This document shows, piece by piece, positions 13,701 to 28,700 of a stretch of DNA of 64,000 nucleotides (position 1 is its first letter; each line of letters opens with the position of its first letter). The DNA is taken from positions 62,001 through 126,000 of the forward strand of contig JAQGEQ010000240.1 of NCBI GenBank assembly GCA_034620365.1, written 5' to 3'. This stretch comes from Pegea sp. RAD2-039 (taxonomy: Eukaryota > Chordata > Thaliacea > Salpida > Salpidae). The notes beneath the pieces are model-generated. The model was not told the origin of the DNA, made no database searches, and was given only the letters and a program-made list of their open reading frames with translations. A program made the position numbers and the translations under genes.

Positions 13701-16700
13701 CAATTTCTATAATAAGGAAAGTCTACTTTCAACTACAATCACTGAATTTACTTGTGAGTGAATTTTTTTAACTTTTATATAAATATTACTTTAAAACTTG
13801 AAACTTTTCTTGAAGTGGAAATATTTTAAAAAGGCAAATCGTAAGCTAATAAAAAAGTTTTCAGTTTGTTTGGTTGAATTCCTTTCTTAATTTTTGTAGT
13901 TAATATTTCTAACATGGATTTAATGAATTTTGCTTTAAATACTTGTCCAAAAACTTGTTTATCCCATTTTTTTGTTTTTCTTAGTACCAGAAAAACCAGA
14001 AAAACCGAAAATTGTTGAAGTGGGTACAAACATGTTAGTTCTAGGCTGGAATAACGTTAAAAGTAATTGCCTCATTTTTACAAGAAAATATTTACATGAA
14101 AATGATCTGAAAATTGTTGTATTTTAAAAAAGAAACTACAAAATATTTCGTGAATTTTTAGTAAAATTTGAGGATAAAATAAAAGTTTTGAAAATAGCAG
14201 ATTAGTTTGGGTTTACATCCTGATGCATTTAGTGATTGGTTTTCACTGATATTTATGATACAGGAGTGGAACGTTATATTGTTGAGATCAAAGAAAAACT
14301 AAGTGGAAAGAACGAAACGTTATCAACTAAGGACTCACAAATTACTATAGAAGATCTTAAGTCTGGAACTTCCTACGAAATTCATGTTTCATCAGTCGGT
14401 ATCACTGGAAAGATCAACAATAACCATAGCGACAAGCTGACAACGCAAACTTGTCAGTTACACTTTATTATCTTACTCAAATTATTTAATCATTTTTGTT
14501 TTTTTAAGTACCTGGAACCCCTAAAAATATCAAGTTAAGAGGTTTTTCGATGACCTCAGTCAGTATATCGTGGCCTCGCGTCAAAGGTTTTGCTCTTGTT
14601 TTAAAAGATCATTTAATCCGATTAAATGTTTGCATTTTTGGTCAAATAAGTTTGATACTTGTAAAATTTGTATTTAGCTCTCATTGATTTCTATTTAAGA
14701 TTGTTTATGACGTAGTTAATCTTACTGTTTACAGGAGCTTTCCGTTACATCGTGAAGGTTTTTGACGCTACTACAGGTAAAGTAAGCAAACAGATGGGAA
14801 TAAACGGTGTTTATGCCACCATTAAGAACTTAGAGCCTGGTTCTGGATACAAAATAAAAGTTGCAGCTGCTGGTAAAGCTAAACACCATCTTGGAAAGTT
14901 AAGTGAACCGTTAGAAGTTTTTACAGGTTAGTTAATTATAAGATTCCAATTTGTCAATTGAGATGATTATTTATAGACCCCTCTCCCACCATAAGACCGA
15001 AACCAATCTCTATAGAGTCCAATCGTGTTTCTTTACAGTGGAAATATGTTAAAGGTAACTTATAACTTGTTTTGACGTCAATTCCTCGCACTGATTAAGC
15101 ACATTGTAATTTTTAATACTTTTTTCAAAATAAATTCAATTAATCAAAATTTTACAAACGCTGAGCCGATCAAAACAAACATACTAATTATTAAGAAGTA
15201 CCATATCAAAAAAGATGTAATAATTTATTTACTAAACTGAAGATGTTCTATATTTTCTCAAATTTGTATTACAAAACAAAAAATGATAAAACTAACCAAA
15301 CAAAATATATTTTGCAATTAGTATCAGCTACATTATTACTTAATAAAAGCTGACCTGACTTTAATAAGTTTTAAATGGACATTCAACTTTAATTTAAACA
15401 AAAGCTTTCACATTCTTTTCTCTTTACTAGCTCTCTTATTGTTTGAAAAAAAAGTATGCTGTAACCAGGATTCGAACCTGGGTTGTCACGGCCACAACGT
15501 GAAGTACTAACCACTATACGATTACAGCGCATGTAGCAGAGGATGGTTTCGATCCATCGACCTCTGGGTTATGGGCCCAGCACGCTTCCGCTGCGCCACT
15601 CTGCTGTTTAACCACAATTAAAATGTTATATATATTACTAATTAAAATGTATTCTATATTTGGCAAATAAATTCTACAATAAAAATCTATTCAAAATTTC
15701 AAAAAATATTACAACCACCTGTAAAAAATATTTGTATAACGATGTAAAAATGAAAAAAGATTGGTTATAAACTAAAGAAAACCGATCTTAATAATGAACT
15801 AAAACTTTTTATCTAGTTTTCATTTCTAAATATTAAAATATTTATTTCTGATTTTGTAAAGCAGTTTAAGAGAAATTGAATTTGTTTATAATTTTCAACT
15901 GTTATTGACTGATCAAGTGTTTTGATAAGAATGGCATAAATACCGAACAGCTTAAATTTTATGTTTGACGATAAATACCAAATTTTCTAATCAGCTAATT
16001 GCTTTGGCTTATTTTCTCTTATAAGCAGATTAAAGGTTTATCATATTTATCAAAATTACAAATTATTATTTTGTATAATTGATTATTTCATATGATAAAT
16101 CAAGGAATTTATCCGTGAAATGTTTTGTAAACAACAAGAGCTGAAAATAGCTTCAAAGTTCAACACAATTATGATGATATATCACTAAAATATTCTATAA
16201 ATCTATGATTTACAGGAGCAATAGCCTATCTAGTAGAAGTTTGGAGTATAAAGCATTCAAATGAATATGAAACATCTTCAAATCAGATAGAAATAGATAA
16301 ACTTTTACCTGGCGTGTTGTACAAATTCACAATATTCTCTATTGGTCCTACGAGAACCAACAACAACCCAAGTCCTGCCTTGTCTATTTATACAAGTGAA
16401 TTTCATTGTTTTCAATTCTTGAACTGATTTTCTGATTTTTTCTTCGAAATTCAATTTTATTTTCTTCATTTAAATTTCATAAATGTTTTTTTTCTCACAT
16501 TTCTTAGAAAACTTCAAAACTTGTTTAAACAGCTGATTTTTTACCCAACAGCACCTAGCCCTCCAATCAACTTGAAAGTCGTCTCGATGTCTTCTGAATC
16601 AGCTATATTGTCATGGAAACCAGCAACAGGTGAACCAAACTTTCTATTATTTTTTTTCAAAATCTACTAAAATACTAAATCACATCCTAACTGATTTTTT

Positions 16701-19700
16701 TTATTCAAATTTAGTTTTTGTTTCAATTATCAAGAATAATTTACAAAAATTTATACTTTACGAAATAAACTTTCTAAGTATGACACTTTAACAGGGGCCG
16801 CTGAATACCAGGTCAACGTTCAACAATTAAACAACGCTGGAGCTCTTATCGATGTGTTTGAAGGAAATTTTAAGAGAAATCGCTGTAAGGTTGAAAAAAA
16901 TTTAGCTCCAGGAACCAGTTACTCTTTCTCTATTAAAACTATTGGGTTTAAGAGGTTAATCAGCGAACAAAGCAAGATTGTCGATTTCATGACCCGTGAG
17001 TTGCTTTTGGAGTAAGTTAAAAAATCAGATAAGATGTTAATTGATTTTCTAGTTCCCGACGTGGTTCAGAAGTTAGAGCTTCTAAAACTGCTTCCAACGT
17101 CTGCAATACTAAAATGGCCTGCAGCAGTTGGTAAGAATGAACCCAATAAAATAAAATGTGATCTCATAATACTTTTGCACTTGAAGGAGCTGCTTACTAC
17201 AACCTGACACTTAGAGTAACTGAATCAGGAGAGTCTGAAAACTTCACCACAACAAATTCACAAATAATCTTAAATGATTTAAACCCTGGGATTCAGTATC
17301 AGTCATCAGTTCTCGCTTTTAATATCTTGGATGCTAGTAGTAAATCCTCATCAGATATTTTGGAGTTTCAGACCCCACCCCAAGCTGCAACAAACTTTGT
17401 GGTAGACAAACTAAGAGATTCTGGAATTGGATTAAGATGGGATAATGTTGATGGTTGTTGAAGCACTAATTTGTTGACTTCAAGTTAATTAAACCATTTT
17501 ATTCACAGGTGCCATTTCTTACTCTGTTATTACATCAAATAACGGAAAGATCGTCAGACAAGACAAGGTTGCCAAAAACTCCATTTTTATATCAGGTCTA
17601 AACCCTGGCAGAGAATATACTTTTGATTTATATCCAGTTGGAGAAAGTGAAAAGTCAGGATCAACTTTTTCCACTCTTACTGAGTCAACAAGTAACAAAG
17701 AAAATTGTTGACGAGCTTACAATAGTTTCATTCTGAACCTTTTTGTAGTACCTGATCGTCCAAAACCAAGTGTCAAAAGTAAAGGAGAGACGTTTATTGG
17801 TGTTAGGTGGCCAGACGTCATAGGTTCGATTTTGTTGTCCTTAACCAGTTTCAGGGATTGATTTTGTCAATTTAGGAGCTGCTAGTTATAAAATAGTAAC
17901 TAAAAAGAAAAGTGTGCAAGAACCAATCATCACAATTAGTAATAGCAGCACTTCCACAATTGATGGTTTAGAGCCTGGTTCTTGGTATACAGTTGCAGTC
18001 TTTTCTATTGATGCAAAAGGAAGACAAAGTTTGAAAGAAAGTCCACTTTTAACAGTACTGACATGTAAGTGTTGATCATCAAATTATACTTCAAGTCAAT
18101 TTGTTGATATTGTAGCTCCTGTACAAGTCACTAATCTACAATTTAAGAATATTACTGAAAATTCTTTTACTTTGTTCTGGAATCCATCAAAAGGTATGAC
18201 TAAAGAATCGATTTTCAAACGTTTATTAGACTTTTATTCTCAGGATCTTCCTACTATACTACTTTAGTAACATCAGAAAATGGAGAGAAAAAAAAAGTTG
18301 AGAGTAAATTGGCTCAAGTCAAATTAAATAATCTGACTTCTGGCACTCTTTATAATGTCGAAGTCCGTATCATTGATGAAAATAAAAAGAGCTATCAACT
18401 TGGTTCACCAGCTTTTACTTATACCTGTAAGTTTGTTCTAAAAGATTATTGATAAACTAACTATAATGCCATTAAACATCAATCAGTACCCAAACCGATA
18501 ACAAGAATAGAATTATTAGAAGTCAATACAACTACCATCAAACTTGGTTGGGATCATGTCAGAGGTGAAGGAGCTCTTAATAATTTTTGAATCAAATAAT
18601 GATTATTTTTTGGAGCAGGAGCTTCTAAATATAAACTGGTGACGACAGTTCAACAGGGAGAAAAAGAAGTTACCACAAACAATAACCAGATTGTTTTTGA
18701 TGGTTTAATTGCTGGTCGTTTCTATGAATTTTTGGCGTATTCAATTAGCGTATTGAATGTTGAAAATCCAAGACCAAGCCCAGTAATTGTTGTACAGACA
18801 GGTTTGATTAAATAATGTACAAATATTGAAATAAACCAACAGACTTACAGCTCCGCTCACACCAACTAATATTACATTTTCCAATATCACAACTTCAGCA
18901 TTTTTCATCTCATGGAACCCTATATTTGGTAAGTTAAAATTGCTGCCTCTCAAAAGTCAGGAAGTAAATCTTTTATTAAGGTTCAACTGGTTATGAACTT
19001 TATGTGACAACTAGTGATGGAAGTGAAAATATTATTGTAGAAGACTTGATTGATACAAGATATTTATTAGAGGATTTGATAGCTGGAACTCAGTATGAGG
19101 TTTCAGTAGTAGCAAAAGCACAACAAAAAGGCCGTATCAGCTCACCAAGTCCAGTTCAGATCGTCACAACAGGTTTTTTCTTTTAATCATCTTCATCTTT
19201 TTCAATTTAATTCATTTAATCTCTTCTCATTATTTTCATCTGTTCATCTTCATTTGATCATCCTTATCTAATATTCTTTTGTCTGAGTCTTCATCGGATC
19301 ACCTTTTTCAGTTTGTCTTCCTCCTGTGGGACTACAAATCGTCAATGTTACATCGACATCTATCACGCTTGAGTGGTTTCCAGTGAAAGGTGCTGACCAG
19401 CCAATCAACTTTTAGTCTAATTTCTTATATTACTTGAAGGCGCCATCAGTTATGAAGTGGAACGAGTAGATGATCTCGAAATAGTTGTGGTGACGTCACA
19501 AGATGCAATCGTCACAGTTGATGAGCTAGTTTCGGGTCGAGAATACAATTTTACCGTGTACCCGATCGGCTTAAATGGGAAGCGAAGTGGTGAAGGAAGC
19601 GATAGATTGCTTGCTCGAAATGGTGGGTCAAAATAAATAAGTCGCAAATTAATTCAAGTCTCACAGCTCCTGATGCTCCCAAGGAGCTTGTATTTACCAA

Positions 19701-22700
19701 CATCAACACTACATCTCTAATACTCACTTGGCCTTTGACTACGTCATCTACTTATGACATCAGAGCTCTTTACGATGGAGCAGTGGTTCAATTTCTGACC
19801 AATCAGCAGAGTCCGTTGTTGTTGAAAGGACTGGCCCCGGGTAAAGAGTATCAGTTCGGAATCAGAGAGGTTGTGATGAACGGAGTGAAAAGTGATGAAA
19901 GCGATCTCTTCTATCAAGCCACTCGTTAGTTAACTGTTAGTTTTGTAGTTGATTGTAAACGAGGTTTTACAGTTCCTGAAGTTGTTGATCAGATGAAGAT
20001 CACAAAAGTAACAGAGAACGAAATCTCACTGGAATGGATGATGGCTGAAGGTGAGCTCGAGTAACTTTTTCTTCTTTGATCGTATTTTTTTCTTTAGGAG
20101 CTAAATCTTATCGAGTGGTTGCTAAGAACATCCGGGAATCCGAGGATGTGAAAGAGCTACAAACCTCTGAGACTAACGCTGTTATAAGGTCTCTTAGACC
20201 TGGTCATTGGTACTCAATTAATATTATTTCGATTGGACAAACATATTTGACTAACCAGTTAAAGGGCGACTTGGAAACTGTTCAAACAGGTTACAACTAT
20301 TTCGTCAACATTTTCAAAATTCAGCTGAATAAGAAATATTATGAGTTTGAACAAATTCGAATGATATTTCCAATTTCAGTGTGCCAACCTCCGGGTGATG
20401 TTAATATTGACAGTGTAACGACTGAAACTATTCAACTTTCGTGGAGAGAACCTCAAGGTTCAAGTTAACATCAAAGTTAACAAAATTCTGCAATTATTAA
20501 ATTGTTAAAGGTGTTTCATACTACGAGCTAGAAGTTACTGCTTTAGATAAACAATATCAGAAAAGTGATCTGAAAACTTTCAACTCCACTACTGATGAGA
20601 TGGTCATCAGATTTCTGATTCCAGGAGTTGAATACATGATTAGAATTAGTTCAATAAATAAACAGGGAAAAAGAAGTAAACCAACACCAAAGATTTATGA
20701 GTCTACTCGTGAGTGAAAATATTCGAATGATATGAGCAAATGAAATACTACCTCTTTTTAGGTCCGGCTTCAGCTACAGGTTTGAGTTTGATTGAATTAA
20801 GCAGCACTTCAGTGTCCTTTAGATGGGAACCAGTTTTTGGTAATTACTTCTCTATTTAAGATATTTCATTTATCATTTCTTTGAAATTTAAAGGTGCAAG
20901 TAAATATCACGTATATCAGCTAGTCAATGGAACCAAGAAGCAAGTATCTGCTAGCAGTAACACAACTGAAGCTGAAATAACTGGTTTAAATCCTGGCTAC
21001 TCGTATTCATTTATCGTCTTTACATTTGATTCAAAAAATAGAAGTGGTAATGACGGTAGTAAGCCATTGACAATAGAAACAGGTTAACTACTACTAATAT
21101 CAAGCTTCAGAGTTTTAATTTTTCAAACTTTTAGTTCCATTGCCTCCAAGCTTTATCGAAATCACAAACACAACAGTAAACTCAACAGGTTTACGATGGC
21201 CAGCTATGACCGGTATCATATTTGTAGCTTACACCTTGTACAAGACTTCCTTCTTACTTTTATGACTTCTAGGTGCTGTCATTTACAAAGTCAGATATGG
21301 TTTTGTTGGTGACAATGAAGCATTCGAAGTTATTAATACAACTGAAACATCTGTAGTAGTGATGTCATTACAGTCTGGGTCTAATTACTGGTTTTCAATC
21401 AGGAGTGTTGGCAAAGAAGGTCAACTTAGTTCACCAAGTGATGTTGTAAACGCTTCAACTTGTAAGTTGCTATCTCAGTTAGTATTTGAACAAACTTTTA
21501 CTTTTGTTTATAAAGTGCCGGATGTCCCATCAGTAATTGAGCTTCAAGTAGATCCAACCAACTCTACGTTTTCATGGATTGCTGTGAAAGGTGTGAAGTT
21601 GACCAAAGTGATTTTACTAATTACAAATGACTCTTGTAGGAGCTGTAAAGTATATTTGTAAACTGGTTGGAGAAAATACCAAACGTTCAGTGAGTACTTT
21701 GTCACCAAATATAACATTTGATGACTTGCTGGAAGGAACTTTCTACAACTTTTCGGTTAAATCGATTTCAGAAAGCAACAAAAGTACTAACTTCTTTAGT
21801 GACGTCATCGCGTTTCAGACAGGTGAATGATAAGCAGAAGTAGATATTTGTTGATGTTATTAGCTTTGATTTGTAGCTCCTGGTGCACCACACAACATCA
21901 CTGTTTCACAAATTACTTCAAATTCTGTAAAATTAAATTGGAATAAAATCAAAGGTAATTTGTATTTAGAAAAATAAGAAGATCAAGAGTTAATCTTCGT
22001 ATTTTCAGGAGCTTTTTCTTATTTTTTAACTACTGGAGATGAAGATGGGATTATTGGAGAAAAAGAAGTTTCAAACTCATCAACGATTGTGGATGGTCTT
22101 GAACCTGGCACAGACTTTTATTTTCAAATACAAGCCTTAGGACAAAGTGGGGTTAGCGGACCAGTATCAGTAAGGACATCCGTCACTACAAGTACAACTT
22201 TTTTGTTCAAATATTTCCTTCTTTTTAAACTAACATGAACCATTTTTCATCAAGTACCTGCTTCACCGTCTAATCTATCTCTGTCTTCGATATCAAACAA
22301 CTCAGCTGTTCTTTCTTGGGAGCCAACAAAAGGTCAGCGTTTTTATCGATTTTGTTTAATCGAGATTTGATGAGTTATGTTTGATCAGGTTCTACCAGCT
22401 TCAAGCTAGTTGTTGAATCAGATGAAGTTGATGACTCAGCAAACATATTTCTTCAAACTACCAATCACACTAATGTGACTATATCTGGCTTAAATTCTGG
22501 GTCTTGGTACCGATTTTATGTGCTATCAATCGGTAAAAATGGACTTTTAAATGATAAAAGGAATGTTGAGATTAGAAAACAGACTAGTGAGTACTGAAGA
22601 CAGCATTGTTTTAATATCGTGTGCTAAAAAAAAACTTTAAAAAATTTGTTTGATTTAAAAATGATTGCAGCAAATGTTCGTTAAAAAAGCTGTGAAAATA

Positions 22701-25700
22701 TTCACTTCAATTAAAATATAAAATTGCCAAATATTTGTCAGTACCCTCTGCTCCAACACTACTTGATATCTTCAATGTAAATGAAGACTCACTTCGAATT
22801 AAATGGAGTGCGACAAAAGGTATAGTCATCTTTCTTATTAGTTTACAATCTTCATTCTATAAAGCTGCAAAATTTCAACAATTCATTCTTTCAACAACTT
22901 CTCAAAGTTGAACCTCCTTTCAATATGAATTTATTTGGGATTGTATCAACTCAAACTTTTATATCTCTAGGCTCCACTGAATACTTTGTACGTGTGATTT
23001 CGAAATCTAGTGACGAATTTCATATATTAACTTCCAACACCAGCCTGTTAGTAGTTAACTTGCTTCCTGGTACACTACATCAGATCTTTCTTCAATCTGT
23101 CGGCGAGGAGGATCAGCGGAGTGAATTGAAGTATTCATCGACAACTGCTACCTGTTAGTCAATCATTCGATTGTTTGTAACTTTGAGACTGAAGCTTTTC
23201 TTTGAACAGACCCGAGAGGTATGAACGAGGTTGAAATCAAGTTTGTTGGCACCACAGCTGCCATACTGGCTTGGCAGCCAAGTGAAGGTATTTGTCTCAC
23301 AGCTTTAAATTTTCAGACTAGGCTTTGTTTACTTTTGTAATGTTTCAGGAGCGGTTTCCTATGAAGTTTTTATATTTCTTAAGAATGATACTTCATCATC
23401 ATTAAAAGATCGACTTTTTTTGGTGAATGAAAGTAGAGTTGAAGTAGATGAACTCTCACCAGGAGATTGGTATGATTTCACGATTCAATCAGTTGGTGTT
23501 AACAGTTTAAAAAACACGAAAAAAACAGCAAATATTCTCCTACAAGCAGGTTCTATTTTATCTTATTTCGAAATAGTTTTAACTCAATTTGTATTTTAAA
23601 CCATTTTTGTAAGACTTTCGAAGTGTTGAGCTAAATTGTTTTGATTTGTTGTCAGTGACGAACCCTCCATCAAATGTTCAAGTTACAGAGGTTGAAACAA
23701 CATACGCTGTTATTAAATGGGACAAAACTAGAGGTTGAAGTTTTATTGGCAGTTTTGTTAATGGTTTTAAAGGAAAAATCTTTTAGGAGCTGAAAAATAC
23801 GTTGTCAACTATGAATTGGAACTGAGTGACCTTCATAGCCACACGAGCATACTTAAAACAAAAGATTTAGAAATAAAAATTGGAGATCTACAAGCAGGTC
23901 ATCATTACTGGATTTCTGTGAAAGCTTTGAACTTCAAAGGTCTTGTAAGCGAAGGAAGTAAAACCGTTTTCATTACTACACGTCAGTTTGTTAATCTCTA
24001 AGAAGTTCAATCTAACAAATATTCAATCTCAGTTCCTGAGCTGGTGAAAAACTTAACTAGTAGTCACCTGAACTCTTCAAGCATTTTCATGTCTTGGAAT
24101 CAGTCTTCAGGTTTCAGCGTTCACAAATATTTCTAATTTTAAAATAATTATCTTCAGGAGCAAAAGGATTCCATGTACAGAGTGAAAATCTAAGAACTAA
24201 CAAAGTGTTTAAAGATTCAACTTCTCTTAACTCGATCTTTCTGGATCAACTCGATTCGGGAGATTTTTATCGAGTCTCTGTAGTTCCGTTTGCCATTTTT
24301 AATACAAAGAACCTGAATGAAGACACAAATCTAAATTTTCAAATTGGTTTGTCCTGATTTTCTAATTCATCCTCATCACTAAGACATCTTTTGCTTTCAG
24401 CTCCAACTTCACCAACATTTATGAAACTTTTACAAACTACTAATACATCAATCACACTGGAATGGGATGAAGTCTTTGGTGAGGTGAAAATATAACTGTT
24501 TAATCTTTATCATTCAATCATCCCCAGGAGCTGCTTCGTACGAAGTCACGTGGTTCAACAAGAGACAAGAAACAAGTGAGATCCAGATCACAAGAGACAC
24601 ACAAATATCTTTGTTGTCATTGGTTCCTGGTGATAACTACGTCATTAAAGTTGAAAGTATCGGAATAGATGGTTCGATAGATAGACAAAGTACTAACATA
24701 ACTGTTCAAACAAGTAAGAGTTGGTAGATATGTTGGTGTAATCGAGGTTATTTGTTATATTTTTCATTTAGAAACTAACCCAGCCCCAAATATCCAAGTA
24801 TTCAAGAAAGAAAAAACAAGACTTTATCTTTTGTGGTCACCTGTTAACGGTTATTTTTTGTTCCTTTCAATTACTTGAGTTATTTATTTATTTTATTTGT
24901 CTCTAAAGGTGCTACGGGTTATAATATCAAGGTATTATCACATGGAAAAAACATCAATAAAGAAATAATCAATTCAAAGAAATCAAAAATGGTCGTTGAT
25001 AATTTGAAGGCTGGTGAAAAATACGACATTATTTTGCGTAGCACTGAAGCTAATAACCAAATAAGTGACTTCAAAACCAAGTTAACTAATGTACAAACAG
25101 GTAAGCACAAGTACATGTTGATAAAGTTAATAAAACAGTTTACTTTTTAACTCTCAACAAATTGAAGCAAACAAATTTATATAACACGACATAAAACTAA
25201 AAAGCTGGAAATAACACTTCAAAATAAAAATAAAATCTTCTAAAATAAAAACATTATTGTTGTAGTACTTCAGGAGCCTCAGTCCTTTAAAATAGCGAAT
25301 ATAACAACAACATCTGTCGCTGTTACTTGGATGCCAACTTACGGTTGGTTTTTTACACTACATCGATATTTACCTTAATATTTATTTATGATTATCAAAC
25401 GATGTTTTCTAGGAGCTTACTCATATATTTTCAAATTTGGAAAAGTAAATGATCGAACAGCCATTAACCAAACTATGACTAAGAAAACTAAAGTTGTTAT
25501 TAATGGTATGAAACCTGGTTTAGAGTATTGGTTTGTTGTAAATTCTATAGGACAAGATATATTAACAATTAGCAAAGAGAGTGCAATGCTAACAGCTATA
25601 ACAAGTAAGACTATTTTATTATATAAACAAGTAGAACTTGGTAAACTTGAATTTATTCATTTTGCCAACAAATTTTTAACTTAAATGTAAATTCATTTCT

Positions 25701-28700
25701 GTTTAGTTCCGAAGACTCCTACAAACCTGCAAGTGACAAAAGTGACAAATAAGGCTGTTTTCCTTGATTGGGATACAATAAAAGGTTTGCTTATCGGTTT
25801 TTGATGAAAGTTTTAAAAGTGAAAATAAATCTTGATTAACCAGATTTTGACGAAAATTTTTAACTTTAATAGGGGCAGTTAGATATTTGGTAATTTTGGA
25901 CGCACAAAATACAACTAGGATAAAAACTGTAGATTTTGAAACGATGGTATCACGTTTCAAGGTGATCAACTTAAAACCTGGAGAAGTGTATGAAGTACGA
26001 ATCAAATCAGTTGGTATCAGTGGACGAATTAATGAGAAACCAACACCACCTGTATACATACAAGCAGGTTTCAAATAAAATCCTGAAATAAACTTTTTAA
26101 GTTTAATTTGTTGATCATATTTTAAGGCATTGATGATCCAGTCGATGTTAAAACCTCCCAAGTAACCAACTCAAGCTTTTTGCTTTCTTGGGATACAGTT
26201 CACGGTCACAAAAACCATTTCGCCCAACACTTGAACTCTTATTTGATTTTATAATACACAGGAGCCTTGATCTATGATGTAGTAGCATCCCCTCTCGATG
26301 GGATCGGAGATACTCACGTTTACAAGACAAATAATTCTCAACAACTACTAAATGCTCTTGACCCTGGCACTGCTTATTCAATCGCAGTTCGCGCAAGTGG
26401 CTTCTCGAGTACTACTGGAGCTCTAAACGAGAGTTTAATAGAAATCACACGTAAGTCAATTAGTTGAAGATTCAACTGCTGATTGAAACTCGCTTCAGTA
26501 CCCAAGTCACCAAGCAACTTACAAATCACTAACGTGACCGTCAATTCATGTGTGGTTAGTTGGAATGCTCAAAAAGGTTCTTTTTATTTAATTATTTCGT
26601 TCAATTATCTAAGAAATTAAAACTATTAGATAATTTGTGGGTCTTGAAGATCAAAATATTTATTTAGAAAGTATTCTGATTGATTTATAATTTAATTGGG
26701 GATTATTTTATCAGGAGCTATGAGGTACAAACTCTATTTAACTCCTAAATTAAACTCGAATAAGACTAGAGTGATAAACTCAGTAAAATCACTTATCCAA
26801 ATAAACAATTTGGAACCTGGAAGCGAATACACGTTTGTTGTATACTCAGTTGGCAAATCATCTAAGACTCATGATGGCTTAAACAGGATTCCTAGTGAAA
26901 TGATAACAAGACAAACAGGTTTCGAACTTTCTGATTTTCTTAGTTTTGATTCAGCCGTTTTTTCTTTGAAGTTTGTGAAGCACCAACTAATGTGACAGCC
27001 ATTGATGTTGAAGCAACTTCTATGTTCGTTTCCTGGAGTCGTTCTTTTGGTTAGTTTATAGATTTAGTGATTATGTCACTACCCAAATAACTAAAACTGT
27101 ATTTAACAGGAGCACGTGCTTACCAGATTGAGCTACAATCAAATCGTTCTGCCGAATCGGAGTACTTCAGTTCAGCAGATACAACCACTATGTTTGAAAC
27201 ATTAGAAGCTGGAACTCAATACATAGTGTTTGTGAGGGCGATAAACTTTGAAAATGAAACCAGCAGAGATAGCGTTCCATTAAAACAAACTACTTGTTAG
27301 TAATGTTCTTCCTCTGATAACTATTATCTGAAATTAGATCTTGAAGCAACTTTTTAAAAGTTAAGTCAAGCAAAATAGAATAAATAAGAAAACCTTTAGC
27401 TTGAAAAATTTCCTTTGAAGCGATTTATGATTTCCAACAAAGCAATCAGTGTGATGCTTTTTAATGATATCTTTTATTTATTTTATATTCTTGAATATTT
27501 TATTTCGGATAAAACCGAATGATTTAAAATCACACAAAGAGCAATTGTAATATATACGATAAATATTTTCAAAAGTCAATTACGAGCATAGTGTGAACTA
27601 TTTTTGGTATTTTAACTGTTTATAAGTTCCTAATCGAAAATGTAAAGTTTTGTGCTCAGTTTTTTTTTTACTTTTTAATAACCTGATAGTAACATATTAT
27701 TTTGTACTTGATATACTAAGTAATAAATCAATTATAAACATTTCCTAATTATTATAAAATACTTGATACTATTTCCAATTATCATCATGATTTAATGGCG
27801 AGCTTCAAGCTAATTGGCTATAAAACTATCTTAAAGTTTAACATCTTAAGCATATAACATAATGATTTAGGACCTTTTATATGTGTTATTTAGATGCTAC
27901 AAAGCAGTGATTAATATAACTTTTGTTTAAATGATTTTCTGCAGTGTCTTCATCTGCTAAAAACGTTGATGTGAAATTTGAAGAACCAACTTCAGTTTTG
28001 ATTACTTGGGATGAACTACCAGGTATAAAAGTTCATAAAATTATTTTCAACTAATCATACTTTTAATAAATAATAATTAAATGTCTTTTCCCACAAATAG
28101 TAACACGAAAGATACTTTTAAAGGAATGCAGAGCTACGTTGTCTCGCTGAAAAACCTGGACAGAAATACTTCCTCTATTTATGAAACAAACAGAACGAAA
28201 AGTTATGAAAGCTTATTACAATATGGAACTGCTTATGAAGTTATCATATTCGCAATTGAAAATAAAATTATGTTACCAAATGGTAGCCAACCACTTGTGT
28301 TTTACACAGGTAGGCTTTTCGAGTATATACTAACCAAAAACTTTATTATTTTATTCTAAACAGCACCAAGCCAGCCAACCAATATTTTAATCAAAGATTT
28401 ATCTTCATCAACTGCTTCTATTTACTGGGATGTAGTTGAAGGTTGGTTTTTCGAATCTTGCTTAAGTGAAAATATTAAAAAGATATTTGCTTTCAGGAGT
28501 TATCTATTATGAAGTTAGATATAAAATAAATGAGATAGAATATTCAAATGTCAATACTTTTCAATCAATTAGAACTAACTTTAACGAAGCAACAGTTTAT
28601 GGATTGCAAAGTGGAACAGAATATATTTTTAAAGTTGCTGCTTTTGGTAGAGACGATAATCCTGGAAACACATCAGATTCTATAACCGCCACAACAGGTT

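Larger units (their letters stand above)
7833..16995 (+). other. FN3 domains 1-11 of the giant gene
   Basis: Exon pairs per domain: 7833-7930/8108-8276; 8392-8522/8795-8942; 9108-9182/10555-10743; 11039-11116/11294-11491; 12407-12481/12545-12733; 12861-12938/13063-13248; 13308-13385/13553-13753; 13985-14062/14264-14452; 14509-14586/14735-14926; 14977-15054/16216-16395; 16552-16629/16795-16995. Domains 1 and 2 have a phase 0 intron inside the domain. From domain 3 on, a first exon of 75 or 78 bp ends in phase 1 after the B/C strands (W-x-P-x-x-G), and a second exon of about 180-200 bp starts G-A-x-x-Y. The larger introns 9183-10554 and 11492-12406 hold nothing recognised; intron 15055-16215 holds two tRNA genes. 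Confidence 0.9.

Noticed and set aside
25274-25343. Acceptor ttcag at 25273 for FN3 33
   Set aside because: It has the better pyrimidine context but runs into a stop after a few codons. The acceptor ttgtag at 25265 keeps frame and the FN3 pattern.
25703-26161. 152-codon minus-strand open frame
   Set aside because: It lies exactly opposite the exons of FN3 domains 34 and 35, has no domain similarity and no splice support; it is a shadow of the plus-strand coding.
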